Source: Pseudovibrio sp. Ad37 (GTDB lineage: Bacteria; Pseudomonadota; Alphaproteobacteria; Rhizobiales; Stappiaceae). Taken from it: 64,000 nucleotides of DNA. Numbering within the stretch: the stretch's first letter is position 1; the number at the start of each line of letters is the position of its first letter. The stretch lies in the NCBI RefSeq assembly GCF_001623075.1, contig NZ_LMCF01000048.1, positions 1 through 64,000 of the forward strand, read 5' to 3'. The translations under genes and the position numbers were made by a program. The notes beneath the pieces are model-generated. The model saw only the letters and a list, made by a program, of their open reading frames with translations, did not search any database and was not told the DNA's origin. Shown piece by piece: positions 7,707 to 16,266 of this stretch.

Positions 7707-9233
7707 ATGAATACCATCGTCAGGATGACGGGTATTGAAAAGACGTTTCCGGGTGTGCACGCCCTGAAGAATGTGCAGTTTGACTTGCGTGCCGGCGAAG
7801 TTCACGCCCTGATGGGAGAGAACGGAGCTGGCAAATCCACCTTGATGAAAGTTCTTTCCGGTGTTTACACCCGTGACGACGGCAAGATTGAAATCAACGG
7901 TACAGCGGCTGACCCAAAAGGGCCGCGAGAAGCGCAAGACCTCGGAATAGGCATCATCCATCAGGAACTCAGCCTGATGAACGATCTGACAGCAGCGCAG
8001 AACATCTTCATTGGCCGCGAGCCGCGCCTGAGGTTTGGACGTCTCGATGAGGCTGCGCTCAACCAGAAGACCCGCGACATCTTTCAGAGCATGGCGCTGG
8101 ATTTGCAGCCTGACGTGCTGGTTGGCAACCTGACCATTGCCAAGCAGCAGATGGTGGAGATCGCCAAGGCACTCTCCTATCGCTCGCAGGTGCTGATCAT
8201 GGATGAGCCGACCGCCGCGCTGAACGACAAGGAAATCGCCGAGCTGTTCACTATCATCCGCCGTCTGAAAGCGGAAGGCGTGGGCATCATCTATATCAGC
8301 CACAAGATGGACGAGCTGAAACAGATCTCCGATCGCGTCACCGTCATGCGTGATGGCGAGTATGTGGGCACCGTCCCTGCTGCTGATACGCCGGTCAACG
8401 AGATCATCTCCATGATGGTTGGCCGTGAGGTGAAAGAGGAAGCCGTTGAGGTGCCGGACCTTTCAGCGGCAGACGTTGCGCTGGAAGTGAAAGGCCTGAA
8501 CCGCGGCACTGAGATCCGTGATGTCAGCTTTGCGCTCAAAAAAGGCGAAATCCTCGGCTTTGCTGGCCTGATGGGGGCGGGGCGCACAGAAGTGGCCCGT
8601 GCAATCTTTGGCGCAGACCCGCTGGATTCAGGTGAAGTCTGGGTGGATGGCCACAAATGCAAGATCAACAGCCCGTCAGATGCCGTGCAGGTTGGCATTG
8701 GTTATTTGTCAGAGGACCGCAAGCACTTCGGCCTGGCAACAGGCATGGATGTGCGTGCCAATGTAGCTATGGCCAGTTTGGACCAGTTCTGCAATCGCCT
8801 TGGCGTGCTGAATGAAGCTGGCATGGCAGAGGTCGCCGCCAGGTACATCAAGCAGCTGGAAATCAGAACGCCCTCTGACAAGCAGGAGCTTCAGTTCCTG
8901 TCTGGAGGCAACCAGCAAAAGGTGGTCATTGCCAAGTGGCTGCTGCACGATTGCGACATCCTCATTTTTGATGAGCCCACACGCGGCATTGATGTGGGGG
9001 CAAAATCCGAGATTTATAAGCTGTTGAACTCACTGGCAGAGCAGGGCTGCGCGATCATCGTCATCTCCTCCGAGCTGCCAGAGGTTATGCGCCTCAGCCA
9101 TCGCATCGCGGTGATGTGCGAAGGCCGCCTGACAGGCATTTTGCCGGGTGGCAGTTCAACATCGCAAGAAGACATTATGCGCCTCGCAACACAACGCGAC
9201 CCAGCAGCGCAAATTGTGAGTGAAGTACAATGA
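7707..9233 (+). CDS. Sugar ABC transporter ATP-binding protein (RbsA-like)
   Basis: A 508-residue protein with two ABC cassettes in tandem, as usual for ribose/galactose-class importers. First cassette: Walker [10 protein letters not shown] (about residues 37-45), Walker [12 protein letters not shown]. Second cassette: LMGAGRTE in place of a classical Walker A (as in RbsA), signature LSGGNQQKV, Walker [13 protein letters not shown]. It energises import from the cytoplasmic side. A good ribosome binding site (GGGGGGAG) lies before ATG 7707. The stop overlaps the permease start by four bases, indicating translational coupling. Confidence 0.93.
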   Translation: MNTIVRMTGIEKTFPGVHALKNVQFDLRAGEVHALMGENGAGKSTLMKVLSGVYTRDDGKIEINGTAADPKGPREAQDLGIGIIHQELSLMNDLTAAQNIFIGREPRLRFGRLDEAALNQKTRDIFQSMALDLQPDVLVGNLTIAKQQMVEIAKALSYRSQVLIMDEPTAALNDKEIAELFTIIRRLKAEGVGIIYISHKMDELKQISDRVTVMRDGEYVGTVPAADTPVNEIISMMVGREVKEEAVEVPDLSAADVALEVKGLNRGTEIRDVSFALKKGEILGFAGLMGAGRTEVARAIFGADPLDSGEVWVDGHKCKINSPSDAVQVGIGYLSEDRKHFGLATGMDVRANVAMASLDQFCNRLGVLNEAGMAEVAARYIKQLEIRTPSDKQELQFLSGGNQQKVVIAKWLLHDCDILIFDEPTRGIDVGAKSEIYKLLNSLAEQGCAIIVISSELPEVMRLSHRIAVMCEGRLTGILPGGSSTSQEDIMRLATQRDPAAQIVSEVQ

Positions 9234-10240
9234 CAGACACCACCTTAACCCCGCAAAAGAACCTTATCGGTCGTTTTGTGAGCTCCGGCGCGCACCAGAA
9301 ACTGCTCGCCTTTGCCAGCTTGATTGTGCTGCTCATCGGCTTTGGTCTGGCCTCGCCAAACTTCATGCAGATGTCCAACATGATCGCCATTTTGCAGGCG
9401 ACATCGGTCAACGGCGTTCTGGCCATTGCAGCAACGCTTATCATCATCACCGGCGGTATTGATCTTTCCATCGGCACCATGATGACCTTCTGTGCCGTGA
9501 TCGCCGGAGTCGTGCTCACATACTGGGGCCTGCCCCTGCCGCTTGGTGTTGTCGCTGCCATTGGCGCTGGTGCACTCTGTGGCCTGTGTTCCGGCACATT
9601 CGTTGCCAAAATGAAGGTGCCACCCTTCATCGCAACGCTTGGCATGATGCTGATTTTGAAGGGCCTGTCCCTCGTCATCTCCGGCACACGCCCAATTTAT
9701 TTCAACGACACGCCGGGGTTTGATCTCATTTCCCGCGGCTCCGTGATCGGTGCTGTCTTTCCGGGCTTTCAGATCCCCAATGGTGTGTTGATCCTGTTCC
9801 TTGTTGCGATTGCAGCTTCCTACGTTCTGGGAAGAACTGTTCTGGGCCGCTACACCTTCGCACTTGGCTCCAACGAGGAATCCGTGCGCCTGTCCGGCGT
9901 CAACACGGATGCCTGGAAAATGGGAATTTACGCGCTTGCAGGTGGGATCTGCGGCATTGCGGGAATTCTCATCGCGTCCCGCCTCAATTCCGCTCAGCCA
10001 GCCCTTGGTCTTGGCTATGAGCTGGAAGCAATCGCTGCTGTGGTGATTGGCGGAACGTCTCTGGCCGGTGGTCGCGGCACCATCATGGGAACGCTGATCG
10101 GAGCACTGATCATGGCGGTGCTGACCAACGGTCTGCGTGTGCTTTCCGTTGCTCAGGAATGGCAGACCGTGGTGACCGGCGCGATCATCATTCTGGCCGT
10201 CTATGCGGATATGGCCCGCAAGAAAAAAGCTCATGCTTAA
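9230..10240 (+). CDS. Sugar ABC transporter permease (RbsC-like)
   Basis: A 336-residue membrane protein with about eight to ten hydrophobic helices and the BPD_transp_2 pattern. Recognisable features are the loop GGIDLSIG after the third helix and the C-terminal [15 protein letters not shown] segment, both typical of ribose/xylose/galactose-class permeases. It forms the channel with the upstream ATPase and the downstream binding protein. The open frame of similar length on the opposite strand is a codon-bias shadow. Confidence 0.92.
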   Translation: MTDTTLTPQKNLIGRFVSSGAHQKLLAFASLIVLLIGFGLASPNFMQMSNMIAILQATSVNGVLAIAATLIIITGGIDLSIGTMMTFCAVIAGVVLTYWGLPLPLGVVAAIGAGALCGLCSGTFVAKMKVPPFIATLGMMLILKGLSLVISGTRPIYFNDTPGFDLISRGSVIGAVFPGFQIPNGVLILFLVAIAASYVLGRTVLGRYTFALGSNEESVRLSGVNTDAWKMGIYALAGGICGIAGILIASRLNSAQPALGLGYELEAIAAVVIGGTSLAGGRGTIMGTLIGALIMAVLTNGLRVLSVAQEWQTVVTGAIIILAVYADMARKKKAHA

Positions 10241-10352
10241 AAGCGGTTGGGGCGCTTTTGTCCCAGCATCTTTAGTGGAGCGAATTCTTATCGTTTGATT
10301 GAATCCAATCCAACGGAACACGCTCTAAATTATTTCATTGGGAGGAAATATT

Positions 10353-11297
10353 ATGTTTACACGTCGTACTTTGATTGGGGCCTTGGCCTCAGCAACATTG
10401 CTTGCAACCAGCTCGCTTTCATTCGCAGCGGATAAGGTTTACATCCCGTTGATCTCCAAGGGCTTCCAGCACCAGTTCTGGCAAGCTGTGAAGGCAGGTG
10501 CCGACAATGCAGCGGCTGAGCTGAACGTTGAAATCACCTTTGAGGGCCCGGACAGTGAAGCTATGGTTGATCGCCAGATCGACATGCTAGCCGCAGCACT
10601 GGCCAAGAATCCGGCAGCAATCGGCTTTGCCGCGCTGGACAGTCAGGCCGCTATTCCACTGCTGCGTCAGGCCCAATCCGCTGGCATTCCGATCATCGCA
10701 TTCGACAGCGGCGTGGAAAGCGAAATTCCTGTGGCGCTGGCCGCAACTGACAACGTTGCAGCAGCAAGTCTTGCTGCAGATAAAATGGCAGAGCTGATCG
10801 GCAAAAGCGGTAAGGTGGCCGTGGTTGCCCATGACCAGACCAGCCGCACCGGCATCGACCGCCGCGATGGCTTCCTCAACCAGATGAAGAACTATCCGGA
10901 TATCGAAGTGGTTACTGTTCAGTACGGCGGCGGCGATCAGCTCAAGTCCACCGAGCTGACCAAAGCGATCCTGACAGCTAACCCGGACATCAAAGGCGTC
11001 TTCGGCACCAACGAAGGGTCTGCAATCGGTGTTGCCAACGGCGTACGTGAAATGGGCAGCAAAGATGTTGTGATCATCGGATACGATTCTGGCCGCGCCC
11101 AGAAAGATGCTGTCCGCAGCGGCCTGATGGCAGGTGCGATCACCCAGAACCCGGTCGGTATCGGTTATGAAACCGTCAAAGCAGCCGTCATGGCCTCACA
11201 GGGCAAAGACGTCCCATCCAACATCGACACCGGCTTCTACTACTACGACGCCTCCAACATAGACGACCCAGAAATCGCAGCAGTCCTCTACGACTAA
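10353..11297 (+). CDS. Sugar ABC transporter periplasmic binding protein (RbsB-like)
   Basis: A 314-residue exported protein. A signal peptide of about 25 residues (FTRRTLIGALASATLLATS through SFAA) precedes a periplasmic-binding-protein type 1 fold (Peripla_BP_4). ATG 10353 is chosen because GGAGGAA lies six bases upstream; an in-frame GTG or TTG further upstream has no such site. It captures the sugar and delivers it to the permease. It is third in the operon after ATPase and permease, 112 bp downstream of the latter, and is followed at once by a strong terminator. Ligand not deducible; the fucU-type gene suggests a pyranose. Confidence 0.92.
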   Translation: MFTRRTLIGALASATLLATSSLSFAADKVYIPLISKGFQHQFWQAVKAGADNAAAELNVEITFEGPDSEAMVDRQIDMLAAALAKNPAAIGFAALDSQAAIPLLRQAQSAGIPIIAFDSGVESEIPVALAATDNVAAASLAADKMAELIGKSGKVAVVAHDQTSRTGIDRRDGFLNQMKNYPDIEVVTVQYGGGDQLKSTELTKAILTANPDIKGVFGTNEGSAIGVANGVREMGSKDVVIIGYDSGRAQKDAVRSGLMAGAITQNPVGIGYETVKAAVMASQGKDVPSNIDTGFYYYDASNIDDPEIAAVLYD

Positions 11298-11325
11298 GCA
11301 TCTCCGGGTTATCTGACACAAAACC

Positions 11326-11356
11326 AAAAGGCCTCTCATCACGAGAGGCCTTTTTT
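11326..11356. terminator. Bidirectional rho-independent terminator
   Basis: A stem of about 12 bp (AAAAGGCCTCTC/GAGAGGCCTTTT) with a short loop and a T-run, between the convergent sugar ABC operon and AraC gene. The same 31 bases recur exactly at 14756-14786. Confidence 0.9.
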
Positions 11357-11367
11357 GTGGCCGTGTT

Positions 11368-12375
11368 TTATATCTTCGCCTTGCGGAATACTGCGGGGGT
11401 GGCGCCGGTCCAGCGTTTGAAGGCGACGGAGAAGGCGGCTTGGTCGGCGAAGTCGAGCAGGAAAGCGACCTGGGCGATGCTGTCTGTTCCCACCAGCAAG
11501 CGCTTTGCCAGATCACAGCGGGCAGATTCCACCAGAGACTTGAAGTTTGTGCCTTCCTCGGAGAGTTTGCGCGTCAGGGTCCGGCGGGTCATGCAGAGTT
11601 CTTTGGCAACTTCATCGCCGCTCGGCAGGCTGCCGGGTAAGCGGGAGCGCACCAGTTTGATGACTTTGGCAGACAGGCCGGTTCGGTTTTTCGGCAGCTG
11701 GCTCAGTCGTTCCTCTCCATGCTTCAGCAAATGCTCTCGCAAAGCTGTGTCGGAAGTCGCGATCTGAAACTCGAACCCACCAGTGGGCAATCTTACGCCG
11801 TTGATTGATTGAACGCCTGTAACCTCGCAGTCTGCCAGTTGAGATAGCCGTGCACAGTGCTCCGTATCTTCGCATTCCAGCAAAACAGACATCTTCCCAA
11901 AATCATCGCCTGCAATCTGTTCTGTGCGTTTGAGCAAACCAAAAACCAGAAACTCACGATGCCTCGGAAACTGATGAGCGCTGAGAATATCACTGCTCAG
12001 GCAAATGGTGGGCTCAGCTTCACTGCCATCCAGATCAAAGCGAAGATCCGGGTCTTCCAATGCGTAGTATTTTTGCGCGAAGCGAAACACCTGTCCGATG
12101 TTGTCACTGGCCTGCGCCAGATAGGCCAGAAGTGTTTTTGCGCCAGGGGAAGCCAGTCCGGCTCGCGCAGCAAAGCTTGGGTCTTCCAAAGCCTCGCAGG
12201 CTGTTTCCAGCGCAGCGGCTTCTCGTTGCAGGTCTATTCTGGCTGTTGCGTTGCTCAGCTCTTCCACTGAAACACCGACAGCCTCCAGAATCTTGTCGAA
12301 GCCGAGAGCCGCGTTTGGCTCTCGGCCGTATACTTGCGCCGCATGGCGCAATCGGTAGGCGCTTATGCGTGTCAT
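11368..12375 (-). CDS. AraC-family transcriptional regulator
   Basis: A 335-residue protein with an N-terminal AraC-type ligand-binding domain of the OruR/ArgR-like class (about residues 15-200) and a C-terminal double helix-turn-helix (about 230-330): MTRRTLTRKLSEEGTNFK then IAQVAFLLDFADQAAFSVAFKRWTG. ATG 12375 has GGAAG seven bases upstream; a GTG 12 bases earlier is less likely. It is divergent from the small membrane protein/HlyD pair and converges with the sugar ABC operon, so control of the HlyD unit is the best guess. Confidence 0.9.
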   Translation of the reverse strand: MTRISAYRLRHAAQVYGREPNAALGFDKILEAVGVSVEELSNATARIDLQREAAALETACEALEDPSFAARAGLASPGAKTLLAYLAQASDNIGQVFRFAQKYYALEDPDLRFDLDGSEAEPTICLSSDILSAHQFPRHREFLVFGLLKRTEQIAGDDFGKMSVLLECEDTEHCARLSQLADCEVTGVQSINGVRLPTGGFEFQIATSDTALREHLLKHGEERLSQLPKNRTGLSAKVIKLVRSRLPGSLPSGDEVAKELCMTRRTLTRKLSEEGTNFKSLVESARCDLAKRLLVGTDSIAQVAFLLDFADQAAFSVAFKRWTGATPAVFRKAKI

Positions 12376-12568
12376 GCTGACTTCCACTCTGTCTGAGAGG
12401 GGCGCCTCGACATTCTTTTGCGTCGATTAGCCTCTCAAATGTCCAGAAATCAAAAATCGATGGCCAGAACTCTAAAGAACGTCCTTTGCTCATACGTTAA
12501 TTTACTGAGATCAACAAACGGTGCTGCCTAGGACGGTAGCTTTCTAATCAAAGCAAAGGACATTCACC

Positions 12569-12949
12569 GTGAAGTCGATCATCCTTTCAAGCGTCATGGT
12601 AGTTGGCGCATTAACCACCGAAGCCTCAGCAGCAGGTGGTGAACCACGCTGGTGGGTTCCACCAGGAGAATCTGACAGTTATTCCATTGTCAGTCTTATC
12701 GTTTTCTTTCTGGCCTTTCTTTTGATTGTGCATCTTTATTCCCGCTTTGACCGCTACGCGGAACACAAGGCAAAGGGAACACCGCTTCGCACAACAGTGC
12801 CGGTGATGCTGACTGTGGCCCTTGCCTATGAAGTTATGCCGGCACTGTCTCATTTCAGCATTTTGCTTCCGGCATCCTTGATCCTCACAGCGATCGCTCG
12901 CGATTTTATGCTGTGGTGGACTCCTAAAATGCAGGAGGCAAACAAATGA
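12569..12949 (+). CDS. Small inner-membrane protein preceding an HlyD adaptor
   Basis: A 126-residue protein with a possible N-terminal signal peptide (ending near ASAAGG), one strong membrane helix (SLIVFFLAFLLIVHLYS, about residues 43-60), a basic cytoplasmic loop, and one or two more hydrophobic segments. The GTG start has AAAGGA upstream. The stop overlaps the HlyD start by four bases, so the two are co-translated. The pairing recalls the YibI/YibH and YiaW/YiaV pairs of enterobacteria, where a small membrane protein accompanies an HlyD-like protein, but I do not recognise the family with certainty. Confidence 0.65.
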   Translation: MKSIILSSVMVVGALTTEASAAGGEPRWWVPPGESDSYSIVSLIVFFLAFLLIVHLYSRFDRYAEHKAKGTPLRTTVPVMLTVALAYEVMPALSHFSILLPASLILTAIARDFMLWWTPKMQEANK

Positions 12950-14160
12950 TTGAGCTTCTTGTAACCTCTTTTCCCTTCGTGTTGCGGGTATGGTACCTGC
13001 GCTGGAAGGGCATGCCGATTACTCTCTACAATGTGCATTATGCCTTGGTTTTGTGGGTGTTTATGGCTCTCGCCGTCTTCTTTGCGGTGTTCTATTACTA
13101 CCCGAAGTCGTTCACCGGCATCGTGCCTTTCAAAACGGTTCCTGTCGTTGCCGAAAATGGCGGAACAGTTACCGAGGTCTTCGTAGAAGGTGGAGACCAC
13201 GTCAAAGTGGGTGATCCATTGTTCACCACTGAAAGTGCGATGGAAAAAGCCAAGGTTGAGCATGCCAGCCGCAAGATTGATGAAATCAAGAGCGCCATTA
13301 AAACAGCGCATCTTGAAGTGGAAACAGCTGATGCAGCCCTGGATGCCGCCAAAACTGGCTTGAAACAGGCTGAAATGACACTAGCGGACCACGAAGAGCT
13401 TAAATTGAAGAACTCCGCCGCATTTCAGCGTGGCAGACATGAGCGTGCAATCTCTCAAAGAGACACAAGCGTGGCTGATGTGAAAGCGGCAAAAGCGAAG
13501 CTGGAAGCAGCTAAAGTTCAGGCCCATTCTACGCTTCCTTCTCAGTTAGCCAGTGCGAAAGCCACGTTGGAGCAGGCAGAAATTGAGCTTAAGAAAACAA
13601 AAGTTTACAGCCTGGTTGATGGTGTGGTTGAGCAAGTGACCCTGCATGTTGGAGCACGAGCTGCTCAGGCGGCAATGGCCCCCGCAATGGTCATCATCCC
13701 GGACCGGACAAAGCGTGAAGGTTCCCGAGTGGTTGCAGGTTTCTCTCAGGTTTCTCGCACAGAACTTTACGAAGGCATGGCTGCTGAGATCGCTTGTGAA
13801 AGCAACTTCAACATTGCGATGTACCACACGGTTCTTCCAGCACGGATCACTCGCATTCAGGAATCTATTTCTTCAGGCCAGATGGCACCAACAGGTCGGC
13901 TGATGGAACCAGGAGAACGTGCGAAACGTGGTCAGGTCGTAGCTCACCTCGATCTGGTCTACCCGGAACACCAGAAGTATCTCGTTCCTGGCAGTGGATG
14001 TGTTGTTCAGACTTACACAACAGACCTGAAAGATGACATGGCAGGCGGTGTAACAGCCCACGTGATCTCAGCCCTCGGCGTCATCAAAGCAGTCGGTCTT
14101 CGAGTGAAAGCATGGCTCGGCCTTGCAATCGGAATTGGCCTTGCAGGATCTACTCACTAA
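12946..14160 (+). CDS. HlyD-family membrane fusion protein
   Basis: A 404-residue periplasmic adaptor. An N-terminal membrane helix (about residues 28-52) is followed by the first half of a biotinyl-lipoyl domain (ENGGTVTEVFVEGGDHVKVG), a long alpha-helical hairpin (about 90-225, rich in Ala, Lys and Glu, coiled-coil like), the second lipoyl half (YSLVDGVVEQVTLHVG) and a beta-barrel. Unusually, a further hydrophobic stretch lies at the C-terminus (VKAWLGLAIGIGLAG). No transporter ATPase or RND pump is next to it; the partner is the small membrane protein overlapping its start. Resembles YibH/YiaV-type adaptors. Export substrate unknown. Confidence 0.85.
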   Translation: MIELLVTSFPFVLRVWYLRWKGMPITLYNVHYALVLWVFMALAVFFAVFYYYPKSFTGIVPFKTVPVVAENGGTVTEVFVEGGDHVKVGDPLFTTESAMEKAKVEHASRKIDEIKSAIKTAHLEVETADAALDAAKTGLKQAEMTLADHEELKLKNSAAFQRGRHERAISQRDTSVADVKAAKAKLEAAKVQAHSTLPSQLASAKATLEQAEIELKKTKVYSLVDGVVEQVTLHVGARAAQAAMAPAMVIIPDRTKREGSRVVAGFSQVSRTELYEGMAAEIACESNFNIAMYHTVLPARITRIQESISSGQMAPTGRLMEPGERAKRGQVVAHLDLVYPEHQKYLVPGSGCVVQTYTTDLKDDMAGGVTAHVISALGVIKAVGLRVKAWLGLAIGIGLAGSTH

Positions 14161-14384
14161 GAGCGCAGTTTCAAAAAGTTTCTCCCGAAGTCGGAAAGCA
14201 AACCGATCAAGAACTCAAGGATCCGGACTGGTTCCACTCGGGAGTACCATGCCAGCCCCAACTGGCAATCTGAGCAATCAGTTCTCTTCAAAGCAACCCA
14301 GTGGTCAGAGCAGTAAGGACCAACGGCGGAAACCCTGAAAGCCGAAGCAAAGCCTTACGACCACCAATAAAAAGAAGAAGAAAA

Positions 14385-14696
14385 ATGTCTATTAAAGCCC
14401 TGACAATCGCAGCAGTTGCCCTCTCCGTTGGTTACACAGTTGACTATAACCCAAGACCTTCACAGCCTGGCACCAAATCCATCTCACCAATCTCCTTCAA
14501 GATAGGTGAGGCAAATGCCCAGACAGCAGAACGCAACGCAGCCCGCCGGACCGCACGCCGCACATCCCGCCGTGTCAATCGTCGCCAAGACATCGCAGGC
14601 TGCACACCTTACAACGCTTACTACAACTGCGGTGGCGTCTATTACCAAGCCGTCGTCGAAAACGGCGCAACAGTTTATGTGGTTGTAAATCCATAA
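14385..14696 (+). CDS. Small exported basic protein, unknown function
   Basis: A 103-residue protein with a short hydrophobic N-terminus (ALTIAAVALSVGYTV) that could be a signal or anchor, a central arginine-rich segment (repeated RR pairs, about residues 45-65), and a C-terminal part with two cysteines and many tyrosines (GCTPYNAYYNCGGVYYQ) that may form a small disulfide-bonded domain. ATG 14385 is used, with a GAAGAAG site upstream. It follows the HlyD gene by 225 bp and ends before a strong terminator, so it may share its transcript. I do not recognise the family. Confidence 0.6.
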   Translation: MSIKALTIAAVALSVGYTVDYNPRPSQPGTKSISPISFKIGEANAQTAERNAARRTARRTSRRVNRRQDIAGCTPYNAYYNCGGVYYQAVVENGATVYVVVNP

Positions 14697-14755
14697 GGGA
14701 GATTACCGTCCCTCCCAGATGTCCCACCGTCCTGGCATCATGGGTGACCAACCAC

Positions 14756-14786
14756 AAAAGGCCTCTCATCACGAGAGGCCTTTTTT
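14756..14786 (+). terminator. Rho-independent terminator, exact copy of that at 11326
   Basis: A stem of about 12 bp (AAAAGGCCTCTC/GAGAGGCCTTTT) and T-run after the small basic protein gene. It is identical base for base to the terminator at 11326-11356. Confidence 0.9.
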
Positions 14787-14900
14787 CTGTTTGCGGCTAG
14801 TGGTGAGAGTGCAGGCTGATGGATTGCGTAAAGTTGACTTGTTCTCCCACATTCCAGCTTTGACACCTTGGAATTGCTGGTTTTAGTATGGGTGGGGTGA

Positions 14901-16196
14901 ATGGTTGGATGGAGCTCTGGGATGGTGGAACTGGGTGATCTTGCGGGGCTTTGGCAGCGGCTTGGGGGGGAGGAACTCCGGGGCATCTTTATTGGGCTCA
15001 ATCGGGAGCAGGTTGAGGAGTTGGTTGCAGCGGCGGATGCGCGGCGCGTGGCAGGGCAGAAGCTGAGTGCTATTGATGGGCAGATTGTTGCGATCAAAGG
15101 GAATATTGCGCTGAAAGGGCGGGCAACGACGGCGGGCTCTGCTGTTTATGCCACCGAGATTGAAGCTGAGAATGCAGCGGTGGTGCAGCAGGTGATTGAG
15201 GCAGGGGGCATTCCCATCGGGCCTGCCAACATGACCGAGTTTGCGTTTTCTGGTATCGGGCTCAACCCCCATTATGGTAATGCACCCAACGGGTTGGATG
15301 CCGCGCTTATTCCGGGCGGCTCGTCCTCTGGCAGTGCAGCAGCGATCTCCAACGGCATTTGTGATCTGGCGATTGGCAGCGATACCTCCGGTTCTACACG
15401 GGTTCCTGCAGCCTTTCAGGGCATTTGCGGGTACCGGGCGACCATGGGGCGATATCCCATGGAAGGTGTTGTGCCGCTTGGGGCGAGCCTTGATGTGCTG
15501 GGGCCGATGGCGCGAACGGTTGACGGCATCTGCGCACTTGATGCGGTGATGAGTGGCAAAACCTTGCCTGAAAACAAGGATGTAGAGGAACGAGCATTCC
15601 GTCTTGTTGTTCCTGATCTGGAAGGCCTTGGCATTTCCGCTGAGATTATGGAGATGTTTGAGCATTGCATTGATACGCTTGTTGCAGCTGGTATCCATAT
15701 CGTCCGACGTGATTTGCGACCAATTTTGAAATCGCACCTGCTGTTTGCGGAGCACGGGACATTGGTCAGCGTCGAAGCGCGGGACCAGATCTCTCAGTTC
15801 GTCGATCTAGGTGATACTAAGATCGATCCTCAGATCAAAGCCCGGTTGGAACATGCCATGCCCATGACGCCAAAGAAGCTGGCTTACCTGCGTCGGCAAC
15901 GAGCTGTGCTTCAGTCAGAGGTGGAAGCACAGCTGAAAGATGATTTGCTGCTGATGCCGACTGTTCCTGATCTGCCGCCTCTCATTTCTGAGGTTGAGGA
16001 AAGCATTGAGGCCTTCCAGCAGGCGAACGCTCAGGCTTTGCGACTGACCATGATCACCGCCTTCCTGAACATGCCATCGCTCACTCTGCCGGTTGATCCG
16101 AGCATGCCATCTCATAGCATTTCCATCTGTGGTGCCGCGGTCCATGATGAGCAGGTGCTGGCGGCAGGGCGCGCAGTGGAGCACGTGCTGAGATAG
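14901..16196 (+). CDS. Amidase signature family enzyme
   Basis: A 431-residue hydrolase of the amidase signature family, which cleaves carboxamides with a Ser-cis-Ser-Lys triad. Visible here: Lys66 in VAIKGNI, the Gly/Ser-rich loop GGSSSGSAAA (residues 139-148, holding the cis-Ser) and the nucleophile Ser165 in GSDTSGSTR. Length is normal. The ATG at 14901 has a GGTGGGG site; an in-frame ATG at 14922 with GGAG is equally possible. It stands alone between the HlyD unit and a convergent phosphoesterase. The substrate could be a simple amide, allophanate or an amide drug; not the GatA subunit, as no gatB/C is near. Confidence 0.88.
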   Translation: MVGWSSGMVELGDLAGLWQRLGGEELRGIFIGLNREQVEELVAAADARRVAGQKLSAIDGQIVAIKGNIALKGRATTAGSAVYATEIEAENAAVVQQVIEAGGIPIGPANMTEFAFSGIGLNPHYGNAPNGLDAALIPGGSSSGSAAAISNGICDLAIGSDTSGSTRVPAAFQGICGYRATMGRYPMEGVVPLGASLDVLGPMARTVDGICALDAVMSGKTLPENKDVEERAFRLVVPDLEGLGISAEIMEMFEHCIDTLVAAGIHIVRRDLRPILKSHLLFAEHGTLVSVEARDQISQFVDLGDTKIDPQIKARLEHAMPMTPKKLAYLRRQRAVLQSEVEAQLKDDLLLMPTVPDLPPLISEVEESIEAFQQANAQALRLTMITAFLNMPSLTLPVDPSMPSHSISICGAAVHDEQVLAAGRAVEHVLR

Positions 16197-16209
16197 CATT
16201 CAACCAATA

Positions 16210-16256
16210 AGCCTCCATGTTCACGCAGGTTGCTTTGCCACCTGAACATGGAGGCT
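16210..16256. terminator. Long hairpin between convergent genes
   Basis: Perfect 14-bp arms (AGCCTCCATGTTCA at 16210-16223 and its complement at 16243-16256) with extra pairing inside the loop. It lies between the stops of the amidase and the phosphoesterase and probably ends both transcripts, although no long T-run follows. Confidence 0.7.
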
Positions 16257-16266
16257 GATACTACAT

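Noticed and set aside
9245-10321. 358-residue frame opposite the sugar permease
   Set aside because: Shadow of the permease; peptide is rich in His, Gln and Asp as expected from reading hydrophobic codons backwards.
14883-15755. 290-residue frame opposite the amidase
   Set aside because: Shadow of a gene with all catalytic motifs intact on the plus strand.
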